Part shown: positions 26,308-35,844 of the stretch, piece after piece
Numbering within the stretch: position 1 is the stretch's first letter
Layout of the letters: every line of letters starts with the position of its first letter
The notes under the pieces: model-generated
Databases searched by the model: none
Told to the model about the DNA's origin: nothing
What the model saw: only the letters and a program-made list of their open reading frames with translations
Origin: Nonomuraea africana
GTDB taxonomy: Bacteria > Actinomycetota > Actinomycetes > Streptosporangiales > Streptosporangiaceae
Assembly (NCBI RefSeq): GCF_014873535.1
Contig: NZ_JADBEF010000001.1
Coordinates: 372,001-436,000, forward strand
Length of the DNA stretch: 64,000 nt
Direction of reading: 5' to 3'
Program-made: the position numbers and the translations under genes

Positions 26308-27251
26308 TGGCCAGGTTCGTGGCGAATCGCCTGCTTGCGCTCATCCCCGTCCTCGCCCTGGTGGCGTTGATCACCTTCGGCATTCTGCACTTCACCCCGG
26401 GTGATCCGACGGTGGCCATCCTGGGCATGGATGCCACCCAGGAGCAGCGGCAGGCGTTGCGTGAGGCTCTGGATCTCGACCGCCCGATCGCGGAGCAGTT
26501 CGCGAGCTGGGTCGGCGGCCTGCTCTCGCTCGATTTCGGCCAGTCGCTCTACTTGGGCGTTCCCGTCAGGCAAGCGCTGGCGGAGTATCTGGAGCCGACC
26601 GTGCTGCTCGCGGTCTACTCCCTCGTGATCGCGCTGCTGGTGGGCGTCCCCGCGGGCGTCGTTTCGGGGGTACGGCGCGGCGGCTTGGTCGACCGCCTGG
26701 TCATGGGCGCCTCGGTGCTGATCAACGCGGTGCCGAGCTTCTTCTTCGGCATCTTGATGATCATGTTCTTCGCGGTCCATCTGGACCTGGTGCCTACCGG
26801 CGGTTACGTCTCGCCCGTCGAGGATCCGCTGGGACACGTGAGCTCGATGCTCCTGCCGAGCCTGGTGCTGGGCATCTCGCTCACCGGCTTCGCCCGCATC
26901 ATCCGCTCCTCGGTCCTCGATGTCATGTCGGCCGAGTACATGGAGACGGCCTACTCCAAGGGCTTGACCCGTGGACAGGTCGTGACCAGGCACGTGTTGA
27001 GGAACGCGGCCATTCCGTCGCTCACCGTGATCGGCATCTCCTTCGGGCATCTGCTGGGCGGCGCGGTGGTGACGGAGTACGTCTTCAACCTCCAGGGCGT
27101 CGGCCAGCTGCTGGTCGAGAGCATCGCGCGCCGCGACTACCCGGTCATCCAGGCGGGTGTGCTGCTGTCGGCGCTGCTGTTCTGCCTGGTCAGCCTCGCG
27201 GTGGACGTCATCTACGCCTATCTGGACCCGAGGGTGCGCTATGGCCGTTGA
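26307..27251 (+). CDS. Peptide/opine ABC importer permease (DppB-like)
   Basis: This 314-aa protein has six TM segments. The N-terminus RLLALIPVLALVALITFGI and HFTPGDPTVAILG is diagnostic of DppB/OppB. The EAA loop reads YMETAYSKGLTRGQVVTRHV, followed by TEYVFNLQGVGQLLVESI. TGATG overlap with the deacylase shows co-translation. It forms the channel with the next gene. Confidence 0.92.
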   Translation: MARFVANRLLALIPVLALVALITFGILHFTPGDPTVAILGMDATQEQRQALREALDLDRPIAEQFASWVGGLLSLDFGQSLYLGVPVRQALAEYLEPTVLLAVYSLVIALLVGVPAGVVSGVRRGGLVDRLVMGASVLINAVPSFFFGILMIMFFAVHLDLVPTGGYVSPVEDPLGHVSSMLLPSLVLGISLTGFARIIRSSVLDVMSAEYMETAYSKGLTRGQVVTRHVLRNAAIPSLTVIGISFGHLLGGAVVTEYVFNLQGVGQLLVESIARRDYPVIQAGVLLSALLFCLVSLAVDVIYAYLDPRVRYGR

Positions 27252-28116
27252 CCTGAACGTCGCCGAGGCCCCGGTCGCGGCCAGGGCGGAGGGCTGGTGG
27301 CGGAGGTTTCGCACCTCCAGGCGCGGGATGATCGGGCTCTTTCTGCTCGGCCTGATCCTGCTGATGTGCGTGCTGGGGCCCGCGATCTCAGCTCACGACC
27401 CCGCCCAGGTGGACCCGCTGGCCAGGCTCGCCTCGCCGAGAGCCGCGCACTGGTTCGGCACCGACCAGTTCGGCAGGGACGTGCTCACCCGGATGCTCGC
27501 GGGCGGCCGCGTTTCCCTGATGGTGGCGGCGGCCGTCACCGTGCTGAGTGTGGTGGCCGGCTGCTTTCTCGGTCTCCTGGCCGCTATGTACGCCCGAGCA
27601 GACGGGCCGATGATGCGCGTGCTGGACGCGCTGATGGCCTTCCCGTCAGTGCTGCTGGCCATCGCCCTGATGGCCAGGCTCGGGCCCAGCCTGGTCAACG
27701 TCATCGTGGCGCTCTCGCTGGTCACCGCGCCCACCTTCGCCCGGCTGGTGCGCGGGTCGGCGCTGGTGGTCAAGTCGGCGCCGTACGTGGAGCTGGCCAG
27801 GGCACTCGGCCTGCGCCTGCCTACGCTCATGGTCCGCTACTTGCTGGCCAACTCGCTGAGCCCGCTGATCCTGGCCGCCACGTTCGGCGCGGCGAACGTC
27901 ATCCTCGCCGAGGCGTCGCTGTCCTTCCTCGGGGCCGGGTTGCCAACCTCGGTGCCCACCTGGGGAAGCATGCTGAACGACGGCCAGACCTACCTGAGGA
28001 ACGCGTGGTGGCTGGCGGTGGCGCCCGGCCTTGCGCTCACCCTCCTGCTCCTGGCGCTGAACATGATGGGCGACGCCCTGCGTGACGCGCTGGACCCACG
28101 CTCGGAGCGGCTGTAA
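27241..28116 (+). CDS. Peptide/opine ABC importer permease (DppC-like)
   Basis: This 291-aa partner permease has the Dpp/OppC N-terminal RRGMIGLFLLGLILLMCVLG. It also has FGTDQFGRDVLTRMLAGGR, EAA loop YVELARALGLRLPTLMVRYL and AEASLSFLGAGLPTSVPTWG. It overlaps the upstream permease by eleven bases. Confidence 0.92.
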   Translation: MAVDLNVAEAPVAARAEGWWRRFRTSRRGMIGLFLLGLILLMCVLGPAISAHDPAQVDPLARLASPRAAHWFGTDQFGRDVLTRMLAGGRVSLMVAAAVTVLSVVAGCFLGLLAAMYARADGPMMRVLDALMAFPSVLLAIALMARLGPSLVNVIVALSLVTAPTFARLVRGSALVVKSAPYVELARALGLRLPTLMVRYLLANSLSPLILAATFGAANVILAEASLSFLGAGLPTSVPTWGSMLNDGQTYLRNAWWLAVAPGLALTLLLLALNMMGDALRDALDPRSERL

Positions 28117-28141
28117 ACCCCCACAACGAAAGAAGCCCACC

Positions 28142-29728
28142 ATGTTGCACCGACGGATCTCGCTAGGGTTGGTGGTCAGCGCCCTGCTGCTGGTCAGCGC
28201 CTGCGGCGGAGCTAGAGACAAGGCCACGGAGTCCGGCGACGCCGGAGCTCCACGTCAGGGCGGCACCCTGCATTACGCACTCGGCGCTGACCCGCCCACG
28301 CTGGATATCCAGCAGACCACCGCCGGGGTGGTGGCCACGGTCGCCTACAACGTCGTGGAGTTCCTGTACGTCAGGGATGAGGCGGGTGCCAATATTCCAA
28401 TGCTGGCGGAGAAGGCCGAGCCCGACGGCGACAGCCGTACCTGGACCGTGTCCCTGCGCAAGGGCGTGACCTTCCACAACGGCGAGACCATGAACTCGGC
28501 CGACGTGCTGGCCTCCTACGAGAGATGGGCGAAGATCAGCCTCATGGGAGCGCAGGTCGCCAAGCGCCTGCAATCGGTCAAGGCCACCGACGACAGCACG
28601 CTCGTCTTCACCTTCAAGGAACCCTTCGGCGCGTTCCTGTCGGCCATCTCGATCAACAGCCAGGGCCTGGCGATCTATCCCGCCTCCGTCGTCAAGAAGT
28701 CAACCGACACCAAGCTCGCCGAGCTCGTCGGGACCGGCCCATACAAGCTCGACAAGCACGACCCCGGCCGGATGATCAAGCTGGTCAGGTTCGACAGGTA
28801 CGCCGCCCTGCCGGGTGATGGTCCCCGAGGGTACGGCGGGCGCAAGCCGCAGTACCTGGACGCGATCGAGTTCACTCCGGTCTCCAACGAGGGCGCGCGG
28901 CTGGCCGGATTCGAGGCGGGCAAGTACGACCTGGTCCACGGCTCTTCGGCCGACGCGCTGCTGGCGCTGGAGGGGTCGCGGAAGGTCGTCGTGGAGAAGG
29001 TCGATCCGACCGGCTTCCAAGCCATGCTGATCAATCAGAAGTCGCCGGTCACGGCCAACGAGAAGCTGCGCAAGGGCATCCAGGCCGCCCTGGACCACAA
29101 CGCGATCCTCGCCGCGGGGCTCGGCCAGGGCAACTTCCGGCTCGACCCGAGCATCCAGCTCAAGGAGACGCAGTGGCACTCCGAGGCGAGCAAGGAGAGC
29201 TACAACGTCCACGACGTCGCCAAGGCCAAGCAGCTGATCGCGGACAGCGGCTACAAGGGCCAGCCGCTGCGCCTGGTCACCTCCCGCGATCTGGTGCGCT
29301 TCTACAACCAGGCGGTCGTGGTGGAGCAGCAGCTCAAGGATGTCGGGCTGAACGTGACGATCGAGACCTACGACTGGGCGACCGCGCTGGAGCACCGCGA
29401 CGACCCGAATGGGTGGGAGCTGTTCATCACCGACTTCGGCGTCAAGAACGATCCGATCGAGCAGCCGTTCATGAAGCTGTGCGCCTACGTCGGCTGGTGG
29501 TGCGACGCCGAGGCCCAGCGGATCGTCAACGAGTTGTACGAGGTCGGTGACCAGACGCGTCGGATCGAACTGACCGGGCGGTTCCAGGAGAAGGTCTACG
29601 AGCAGGTGCCTTTCATCAAGTTCGGTGACACCGGCGGTGTCGTGGCGCACAGCGCTCGAACGGGCGGCGTCACCCGGCAGGGCGGCAACAGCGTGCTCGC
29701 CTGGAACGTCTGGCTGAACCGGCCATGA
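28142..29728 (+). CDS. Family 5 solute-binding lipoprotein (DppA-like)
   Basis: This 528-aa protein has a lipoprotein signal (LLLVSAC, Cys21-22 region). The mature SBP_bac_5 protein has RQGGTLHYALGADPPTLDIQ, WTVSLRKGVTFHNGETMNSA and LRLVTSRDLVRFYNQAVVVE. It captures the imported ligand outside the membrane. The ligand is inferred from neighbours: peptides, gamma-glutamyl or N-acyl amino compounds. Its end overlaps the ATPase start by four bases. Confidence 0.92.
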   Translation: MLHRRISLGLVVSALLLVSACGGARDKATESGDAGAPRQGGTLHYALGADPPTLDIQQTTAGVVATVAYNVVEFLYVRDEAGANIPMLAEKAEPDGDSRTWTVSLRKGVTFHNGETMNSADVLASYERWAKISLMGAQVAKRLQSVKATDDSTLVFTFKEPFGAFLSAISINSQGLAIYPASVVKKSTDTKLAELVGTGPYKLDKHDPGRMIKLVRFDRYAALPGDGPRGYGGRKPQYLDAIEFTPVSNEGARLAGFEAGKYDLVHGSSADALLALEGSRKVVVEKVDPTGFQAMLINQKSPVTANEKLRKGIQAALDHNAILAAGLGQGNFRLDPSIQLKETQWHSEASKESYNVHDVAKAKQLIADSGYKGQPLRLVTSRDLVRFYNQAVVVEQQLKDVGLNVTIETYDWATALEHRDDPNGWELFITDFGVKNDPIEQPFMKLCAYVGWWCDAEAQRIVNELYEVGDQTRRIELTGRFQEKVYEQVPFIKFGDTGGVVAHSARTGGVTRQGGNSVLAWNVWLNRP

Positions 29729-31542
29729 ACGAGCCCGTGCTCCAGATGCGTGACCTGAAGGTCGCCACGACCGGCCGCTCACCCGTGACGATCGTCGACG
29801 GTGTGGACGTCGAGGTCGGCCTGGGGGAGACGGTCGCACTGGTCGGGGAATCCGGCTCGGGTAAGACCATGGCCGCCCGGTCCGTGTTGAAACTCCTGCC
29901 GGGCAACTTGAGCGTCTCGGCCGGGCAGCTGAACGTCGCGGGCACCAACGTGCTCACGGCCTCGCTGGAGGATCTGCGGCGGCTACGCGGAGACGCGGTC
30001 GGCATGGTCTTCCAGGATCCGATGGCAGCCTTCAACCCGGTCCTGCCCGTCGGCCTTCAGGTGACCGAATCCGTGCACATCAGACGGCGAGGTATGTCCA
30101 AGCGCGAGTGCTATGCGCTGGCAGCCGAGGTGCTCGACCGGGTCGGCATCTCCGACCCGGAGGCAAGGGCCCGCCAGTACCCCCACCAGTTCTCCGGCGG
30201 CATGCTGCAACGCGCGATGATCGCGATGGCTCTGATCAATCGGCCGCGGCTGGTGATCGCCGACGAGCCCACCACCGCGCTGGACGCCACCCTGCAAGTG
30301 AAGATCGTCGAGCTGTTGCGGATCCTGCAGGCGGAGATCGGCTCCGGGATCCTGGTCATCACGCACGATCTCGGCCTCGTCGCCGAGCTCGCCAACCGCG
30401 CCGTCGTCATGTACGGCGGGCGCGTCCAGGAGAGCGGCCCGGTGGCCGAGCTGTTCACCGATCCGAGCCACCCCTACACCCGGGCCCTGCTCGACAGCAG
30501 GCCGGAAGGCAGGACGGCCGCGCAGATCCGCCCGATCCCCGGCGAGCCCGCCACACCGGCCAGCCGCCCGCCCGGCTGCGTGTTCCACCCCAGGTGCCTG
30601 CAGCGCGCCGGGCGCAGCACCTGCGTGGACGAGGTGCCGCTGTTGCAGATCACCACACCGGACCGACAGGTGGCCTGCCATTTCGCGAGTGAGGAGCTGC
30701 TGACCTCTCCCGTGCCCGCCACCGTCGCGAGCGATGCGCCCCAAGTCGAGCGCCCGGCCGCCGTGGTCGTGAAGGACGTTGGCAAGCGCTTCATCACCAG
30801 GTCCCTGTGGTCGGGGAAGGGCAGGTCGGAAATCCAGGCCGTTGACCAGGTCACGTTCACGGTGGCACGGGGCGAGAGTTTCGGGCTCGTGGGGGAGTCG
30901 GGCAGCGGCAAGAGCACCCTCGGCCGGTTGATGGTCCGCCTTCACGAACCGGACACAGGCACGATCGAGGTTCTGGACGGCGATGGGCAGCCCGTACCTG
31001 ATGATCGGCTCCGCCGTACGGTCCAGTGGGTCCATCAGGACCCCTACGGCTCGCTGAACCCGCGCATGACCATCGGGCGACTGCTCGGCGAGGTGCTCGC
31101 CCGCTATCGCCTGCACGAGGCGCGCAGGCACGAACGGGTGACCGAACTACTCTCGCTGGTAGGCCTCCCCACCCAGCTCGCGGCCCGCTACCCACACCAG
31201 CTGTCGGGCGGACAACGGCAGCGGGTCGCCATCGCCCGCGCGCTGGCCGTCGAGCCGCAGATCCTGGTGCTCGACGAACCGCTGTCGGCACTGGACATGT
31301 CCATCCAGGCACAGGTCATCACCCTGCTCGGCCGCCTACGCACCGAGCTTGACCTGTCCTACGTGCTCATCTCGCATGACCTCCATGTGGTCAGGACGAT
31401 CTGCGACCGAGTCGCGGTGATGTCCAAGGGCCAGGTCGTGGAACTGGGCACGGTCGAGGAGATCTTCGAGCGACCACAACATCCGTACACCAAAACCCTG
31501 CTCGCGGCCATGTTGAGCACGGCGAAAACGAAGGCGGTCTAA
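29725..31542 (+). CDS. Fused DppD-DppF ATPase of peptide importer
   Basis: This 605-aa protein has two nucleotide-binding domains. NBD1 has GESGSGKTMAARSVL, FSGGMLQRAMIAMAL and VIADEPTTALDATLQ. A peptide-importer C-terminal stretch (RPPGCVFHPRCLQRAGRSTC) links the two. NBD2 has GESGSGKSTLGRLM, LSGGQRQRVAIARALA and ILVLDEPLSALDMSIQ. Both sites look catalytically complete. The fusion replaces the usual two genes, completing the importer in four genes. Confidence 0.93.
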   Translation: MNEPVLQMRDLKVATTGRSPVTIVDGVDVEVGLGETVALVGESGSGKTMAARSVLKLLPGNLSVSAGQLNVAGTNVLTASLEDLRRLRGDAVGMVFQDPMAAFNPVLPVGLQVTESVHIRRRGMSKRECYALAAEVLDRVGISDPEARARQYPHQFSGGMLQRAMIAMALINRPRLVIADEPTTALDATLQVKIVELLRILQAEIGSGILVITHDLGLVAELANRAVVMYGGRVQESGPVAELFTDPSHPYTRALLDSRPEGRTAAQIRPIPGEPATPASRPPGCVFHPRCLQRAGRSTCVDEVPLLQITTPDRQVACHFASEELLTSPVPATVASDAPQVERPAAVVVKDVGKRFITRSLWSGKGRSEIQAVDQVTFTVARGESFGLVGESGSGKSTLGRLMVRLHEPDTGTIEVLDGDGQPVPDDRLRRTVQWVHQDPYGSLNPRMTIGRLLGEVLARYRLHEARRHERVTELLSLVGLPTQLAARYPHQLSGGQRQRVAIARALAVEPQILVLDEPLSALDMSIQAQVITLLGRLRTELDLSYVLISHDLHVVRTICDRVAVMSKGQVVELGTVEEIFERPQHPYTKTLLAAMLSTAKTKAV

Positions 31543-31546
31543 GCAC

Positions 31547-33208
31547 GTGAGTTACAAGAACGTCGCCCGGGGCCGGGGAGCCGCAGCGGCGGCCGAGGAT
31601 CCGCGTGTCCTGGACGCCGTCAAGAGGATTCTGGAAGCGGGCGGCAACGCCGTGGACGCCGCCGTGGCTGCTGCGGCGATTCAGGGAGTCTGCCGCCCGA
31701 TGTCGGGCGGGCTCGGCGGCGGCGGCTTCATGCTGATCCGGCTGCCCAGCGGCAAGACCGTGGTCGTGGAGCACCGCGAGCAGGCGACGGCGGCCTTCGG
31801 GCCCGAGAGCCTGGTCGACGACCACGGCGCCGAGCTGCCCAATGCGGACAGGGCCGTGCACGGTCACTCCGTTGGCGTTCCGGGCGCGGTGCGTGCGTGG
31901 GATGAGGCGCTTCGCCTGTACGGCAGGCTCAGCTTCGCTGAGGTCCTCGCTCCCTCGATTGAGCTGGCACGCGAGGGTTTCGAGGTCGACGCCACCTTGG
32001 GTAGGGAGATCGCAGAGCGGCGCGACGATTTCGCCATGTTTGAGCCGACCAGGCGGATCTACTTGACCCCTGACCTCCAGGCGCTGCCGGTCGGTACCTG
32101 GCTGCGCAACCCCGATCTCGCCCGGGCCTACGAGCTGATCGCCGAGCAGGGCGCCAAGGTCTTCTACGAAGGTGAGATCGCCGAGGCCATCGTGCGAACC
32201 GTCAACGAGCCGCCCGCCGCGGAGGGGGTGACCCGGCCGGTGCGCGCGGGCCTGATGACGCTCGACGACCTGACCCACTATACGGTCAGGCACCTGGAGC
32301 CGGTCCGCTACCGCTTCGGCGACTACGAGATCGCCGGGCCCCCGCTGCCCTCCAGCGGGGCGCTGACAGTGGGCGAGGCGCTCGGCGTGCTCGACCGGCT
32401 CGAATCTGGCTCGCTGGTCCACCAGCTCCACCGATACCTGCAGGTCAGCCGCATGGTATTCGTCGACAGGGACGCCTACCTCGGCGACGACCGGCACGTG
32501 GACGTCCCCGCGGCCGCGCTGCTCAGCGAGGACTACCTGCGGGCCAGGGCGGCCGGCATCGACAGCGAGACCGCCGTGCCCGGCGACCTGTCCACCGGCG
32601 GCGCGCCCTGGATGTCGCAGGAGCCCGACAGCCCGTCGACCATTCACATGACGGTCGACGACGGAAGGGGCATGACCGTCAGCTACACCTCGACGATCGT
32701 CAGCATGGGCGGCTCCGGCGTCGTCGTGCCCGGCCTCGGCTTCCTGCTCAACGACGCTCTGGCCGGCCGAACTGCCTTCCGCGGTGGTCTGTACGGCTCT
32801 GCCCGCCCGATGTCCCGCATGCGACCACTGAGCAGCATGGCTCCCAGCACCGTGGAACGTGACGGTGAGCTGGTGATGGCGCTGGGCTCCCCAGGCGGCA
32901 CCACGATCATCACCACTACGCTGCAGATACTGTACCTAACTCTGGGCGCCGGAATGAGTCTGGAAGAGGCACTGGCATTCCCCCGCGTGACGCAACGAAA
33001 TGAGCCCGGCGGATTGGCGCTGGCCGAGCCGGCCTTTCTCCGGCGCGACTTCGCCGATGAATTGCGCGCTCTGGGACACGAGTTCGACGTTTGGCAACCG
33101 GTGGAGGGAATTGGCGCCGCGAACGGTATAGAATTCTCCGCGAATGTCACCGCGGTCGCCGAGCCCGTGCGTCGCGGCGGCGGCGCTGCAGCGGTTTGGG
33201 AGCTGTGA
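31547..33208 (+). CDS. Gamma-glutamyltransferase, no export signal
   Basis: This 553-aa protein has GGNAVDAAVAAAAIQGVCRP, GGLGGGGFMLIRL and VEHREQATAAF in the large subunit. The autocleavage and nucleophile site is SPSTIHMTVDD with Thr365. SMGGSGVVVPGLGFLLND and MALGSPGGTTIITTTLQIL lie in the small subunit. There is no signal peptide, so unlike typical Ggt it should act in the cytosol on imported gamma-glutamyl compounds, cleaving or transferring the glutamyl group. The GTG start is four bases after the ATPase stop. Confidence 0.88.
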   Translation: MSYKNVARGRGAAAAAEDPRVLDAVKRILEAGGNAVDAAVAAAAIQGVCRPMSGGLGGGGFMLIRLPSGKTVVVEHREQATAAFGPESLVDDHGAELPNADRAVHGHSVGVPGAVRAWDEALRLYGRLSFAEVLAPSIELAREGFEVDATLGREIAERRDDFAMFEPTRRIYLTPDLQALPVGTWLRNPDLARAYELIAEQGAKVFYEGEIAEAIVRTVNEPPAAEGVTRPVRAGLMTLDDLTHYTVRHLEPVRYRFGDYEIAGPPLPSSGALTVGEALGVLDRLESGSLVHQLHRYLQVSRMVFVDRDAYLGDDRHVDVPAAALLSEDYLRARAAGIDSETAVPGDLSTGGAPWMSQEPDSPSTIHMTVDDGRGMTVSYTSTIVSMGGSGVVVPGLGFLLNDALAGRTAFRGGLYGSARPMSRMRPLSSMAPSTVERDGELVMALGSPGGTTIITTTLQILYLTLGAGMSLEEALAFPRVTQRNEPGGLALAEPAFLRRDFADELRALGHEFDVWQPVEGIGAANGIEFSANVTAVAEPVRRGGGAAAVWEL

Positions 33209-33210
33209 AG

Positions 33211-33798
33211 ATGACGCACGACACCAGCCAGGCCCAGGCCGTGGGGGGGCGCATCCGAGCCCGCAGAAAGGAGCTCGGCCGCACCCTGCAGGAGGTCGCC
33301 GACGCCGCGGGGCTCTCCAAGAGCTTCATCAGCCAGGTGGAGATAGGCAAATCGGTACCGTCGGTCGCCGCGCTCGAGCAGATCAGCGCGGCCCTGGACG
33401 TGCCGATAGGCACCTTCGTCGCCACTCAGATGGCGCGCGAGGACGGGCTTGAGACCGGCGAGGTGCTGGTGGTACGCAGCGACGGCAGGAAGTCACTGCT
33501 GTTTCCCAGGGATCGAAATCCATTGCAGCTGCTGACCCCCGATCTGCAGCGGCAGTTCGAGGTCCTGCTGGCCGAGGATTCGCCGGGCGAGTGGCATGAG
33601 GTGAAGCGCTACTCGGATTCGGGGGAGGAATTCGGGTTGGTGCTTGAGGGCGCCTACGAGATCCAGGTCGGCGACGAGATGCACACCGTCAACGCCGGTG
33701 ACAGCATTTACTTCTCCCCGGAGGGCGACTATCGCCTCCGCGCGGTCGGTGACGGGCCGTGTCGCGCCATCTGGGTCGCGACGCCGCCGGCGTTCTAA
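33211..33798 (+). CDS. XRE-cupin transcriptional regulator 1
   Basis: This 195-aa protein has an N-terminal HTH_3 (RARRKELGRTLQEVADAAGL, SKSFISQVEIGKSVPS) and a C-terminal cupin (YSDSGEEFGLVLEGAYEIQV, NAGDSIYFSPEG). Such proteins sense a small molecule in the cupin barrel. ATG 33211 is preferred (GGGAG eight bases upstream) over the GTG 33205 overlapping the GGT stop. It probably controls the operon together with its neighbour. Confidence 0.88.
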   Translation: MTHDTSQAQAVGGRIRARRKELGRTLQEVADAAGLSKSFISQVEIGKSVPSVAALEQISAALDVPIGTFVATQMAREDGLETGEVLVVRSDGRKSLLFPRDRNPLQLLTPDLQRQFEVLLAEDSPGEWHEVKRYSDSGEEFGLVLEGAYEIQVGDEMHTVNAGDSIYFSPEGDYRLRAVGDGPCRAIWVATPPAF

Positions 33799-33811
33799 AA
33801 GGGGGGCGGGA

Positions 33812-34402
33812 ATGGTGTCGGAGGCGATCCGCGACGGTGTGCGTGCGGCCGAGCTCGGCAGGCGGCTACGGGCCGCCAGGCGGGAGCGCCGTTACAGCCT
33901 GCAGCGCGTCGCGGACGAAGCCGGGTTGTCCAAGAGCTTCATCAGCCAGGTCGAGCTCGGCCAGTCGGCGGCGTCGCTTGGCACGCTCAAGCGCATCTGC
34001 GCGGTGCTCGACATCCCGGTGTGGTCGCTGCTCGACGACGAGCCACCGTCGGCGCCTTCCCGCACGGGGGTGACCATCGTCCGTCGTGACCAGCGTAAGG
34101 TCCGCAACTCTCCGGGGTCGACGACGGAGATCTCGCTGCTGACCCCCGACCTCAACCGCAAGCTGGAGGTGACGCTGAGCGTCATCCAGCCCGGCGAAGG
34201 CTACGGCCACGAGCCTTATTCTCACCGCGGTGAGGAGTTCGGCCTGGTGCTGTCGGGGACCTACGAGGTCACCGTCGAGGGGAAGGCATACGTCCTGGAG
34301 CAGGGCGACAGCATCTACTTCTCCAGCCGCCTGCTGCACAGGACGCGGGCCCTCGGCGACGAGCCGGTGACCACGTTCTGGGTGGTCACGCCGCCGTCAT
34401 AG
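33812..34402 (+). CDS. XRE-cupin transcriptional regulator 2
   Basis: This 196-aa paralogue of the preceding gene shares RRLRAARRERRYSLQRVADE, GLSKSFISQVELGQSAASLG, SHRGEEFGLVLSGTYEVTV and EQGDSIYFSSRLLHRTR. GGGGGGCGGG upstream is the ribosome site. The tandem pair suggests a heteromeric regulator or two related effectors. An IS1182-type element starts at the base after its stop. Confidence 0.88.
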   Translation: MVSEAIRDGVRAAELGRRLRAARRERRYSLQRVADEAGLSKSFISQVELGQSAASLGTLKRICAVLDIPVWSLLDDEPPSAPSRTGVTIVRRDQRKVRNSPGSTTEISLLTPDLNRKLEVTLSVIQPGEGYGHEPYSHRGEEFGLVLSGTYEVTVEGKAYVLEQGDSIYFSSRLLHRTRALGDEPVTTFWVVTPPS

Positions 34403-35844
34403 CCCTAGAAGATCACTGAAGATGTTGGGGTCTGGCCTGCCGCGAATGAGAGCGGGGTCAGACTGGGTGTTATGCAAGGTGAGTGGGCTGGGGAGCCGGT
34501 CGGGCCGGATGTGTGGGCCACCTGCCGGGAGCTGATCCCCGCGGGCAGTGTGTTCGCGTTTTTGGCCGAACACCGTGAGGACCTGTTTCCCGGGGCGATG
34601 TTCGCCGACATGTATCCCTCACCCAACGGGCGCCCCAGCATGCCGCCACAGGTGCTGGCCGCGGCGGTGCTGTTGCAGACGCTGTATGGGGTCTCACTTC
34701 GACGCGGTTCAGCAGCTGCGCTGCGATCTGCGGTGGAAGGCCGCGTGCGGGCTGGGCCTGTATGACACCGCGTTCGATCCGTCGCTGCTGACCTATTTTC
34801 GGCGCCGGCTGGCCCGCTCGGCCGATCCAGACCGGATCTTCACCCGGATCAAGGAGGTCGTGGCCGCGACCGGGGTGCTGGGCGGGCCGGCAGCGGCGGG
34901 CGCTGGATTCGGCCGTGCTGGAGGACGCGGGCCACCCAGGAGACCGTCACCCAGCTGATCGCCGCGATCCGCCGGGTGATCCGCGAGGTGGGCGGTGCCG
35001 TACCGGTCGCCGCCGCTCACTGCACCGCCTGCGACTACCGCGACCCGGGCAAGCCGTGCATCGCCTGGAACGACGAGCAGGCCCGCGCGCACCTGGTGGA
35101 CGCGCTGATGGGTGATGCGATCGCTCTGCTGGCGAATCTGCCCGAGCAGCCGCTAGATGACAAGATCGCAGGCGCGGTCGGCCTGCTGGTCGACGAGCAA
35201 GCACCGGTGCAGCTGTTCGCCGATATCGCCTACGACAGCGGCGACGCGCGGTGCCGCCTGCACCAGACCGGACACCGCCTGGTGATCAAACCGCCCCGCT
35301 GCGGTCGGCTGTGCCCCGGCGGGTTCACCCTGGACGACTTCGCATCGACACCGCCGCCGCCATCGTGACCTGCCCCGCGGGCCATACCGTCCCGTTGTCG
35401 CCCGCCAGCGGGCGCCACCATCAGCGCAAGGCCCTCTTCGGCGATCGGTGCGCCTGCTGCCCGCTGCGCGAGCGGTGCACCACGGCCGAGGCCGACCGCA
35501 TCCTGACCATCCGCCCGCACCACGACCTGATGGCCGCCGCCCGCCGCCAGGCCGTCACCGACCCGGCCTGGCAGGCCGACTACCGCCGCTGGCGACCACC
35601 CGTCGAACGCGGCGTCGCCTGGATCGTTGCCCGCGGCAACCGCCGCCTGCGCTACCTCGGCACCATCAAGAACGACGCCTGGCTCCCCACCCGCGCTGCC
35701 GCCCTCAACCTCCGCATCCTGATCGGCCTCGGACTGACCCGCACCAACGACACCTGGGCGATCAGCCCTTCCAGCGCATAGCAGAGGAGCATCTCAACCC
35801 CGAGACGCCCCTCCACCAGCAACATCTTCAGTGATCTTCTAGGG
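34403..35844 (+). mobile_element. IS1182-type element inserted at CTAG
   Basis: Perfect 25-bp inverted repeats lie at 34403-34427 and 35820-35844, beginning CCCTAGAAGATCACTG. Both ends contain CTAG, consistent with a CTAG target or duplication. The right CTAG supplies the TAG stop of the convergent GGT gene. The internal transposase is decayed although the ends are intact. Confidence 0.85.
34472..35781 (+). pseudogene. IS1182-family transposase, several frameshifts and internal deletion
   Basis: The N-terminus WATCRELIPAGSVFAFLAEH and PSMPPQVLAAAVLLQTLYG is in one frame. LRCDLRWKAACGLGLYDTAF is in the next. IAWNDEQARAHLVDALMGDA and VQLFADIAYDSGDARCRLHQ are in a third. The C-terminus GHTVPLSPASGRHHQRKALF and WRPPVERGVAWIVARGNRRL ends at 35781. 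The catalytic centre around the second Asp is shortened, so it cannot move itself. Confidence 0.75.

Noticed and set aside
28700-31131. Minus-strand frames of about 380 aa each
   Set aside because: Antisense shadows of the binding protein and fused ATPase.
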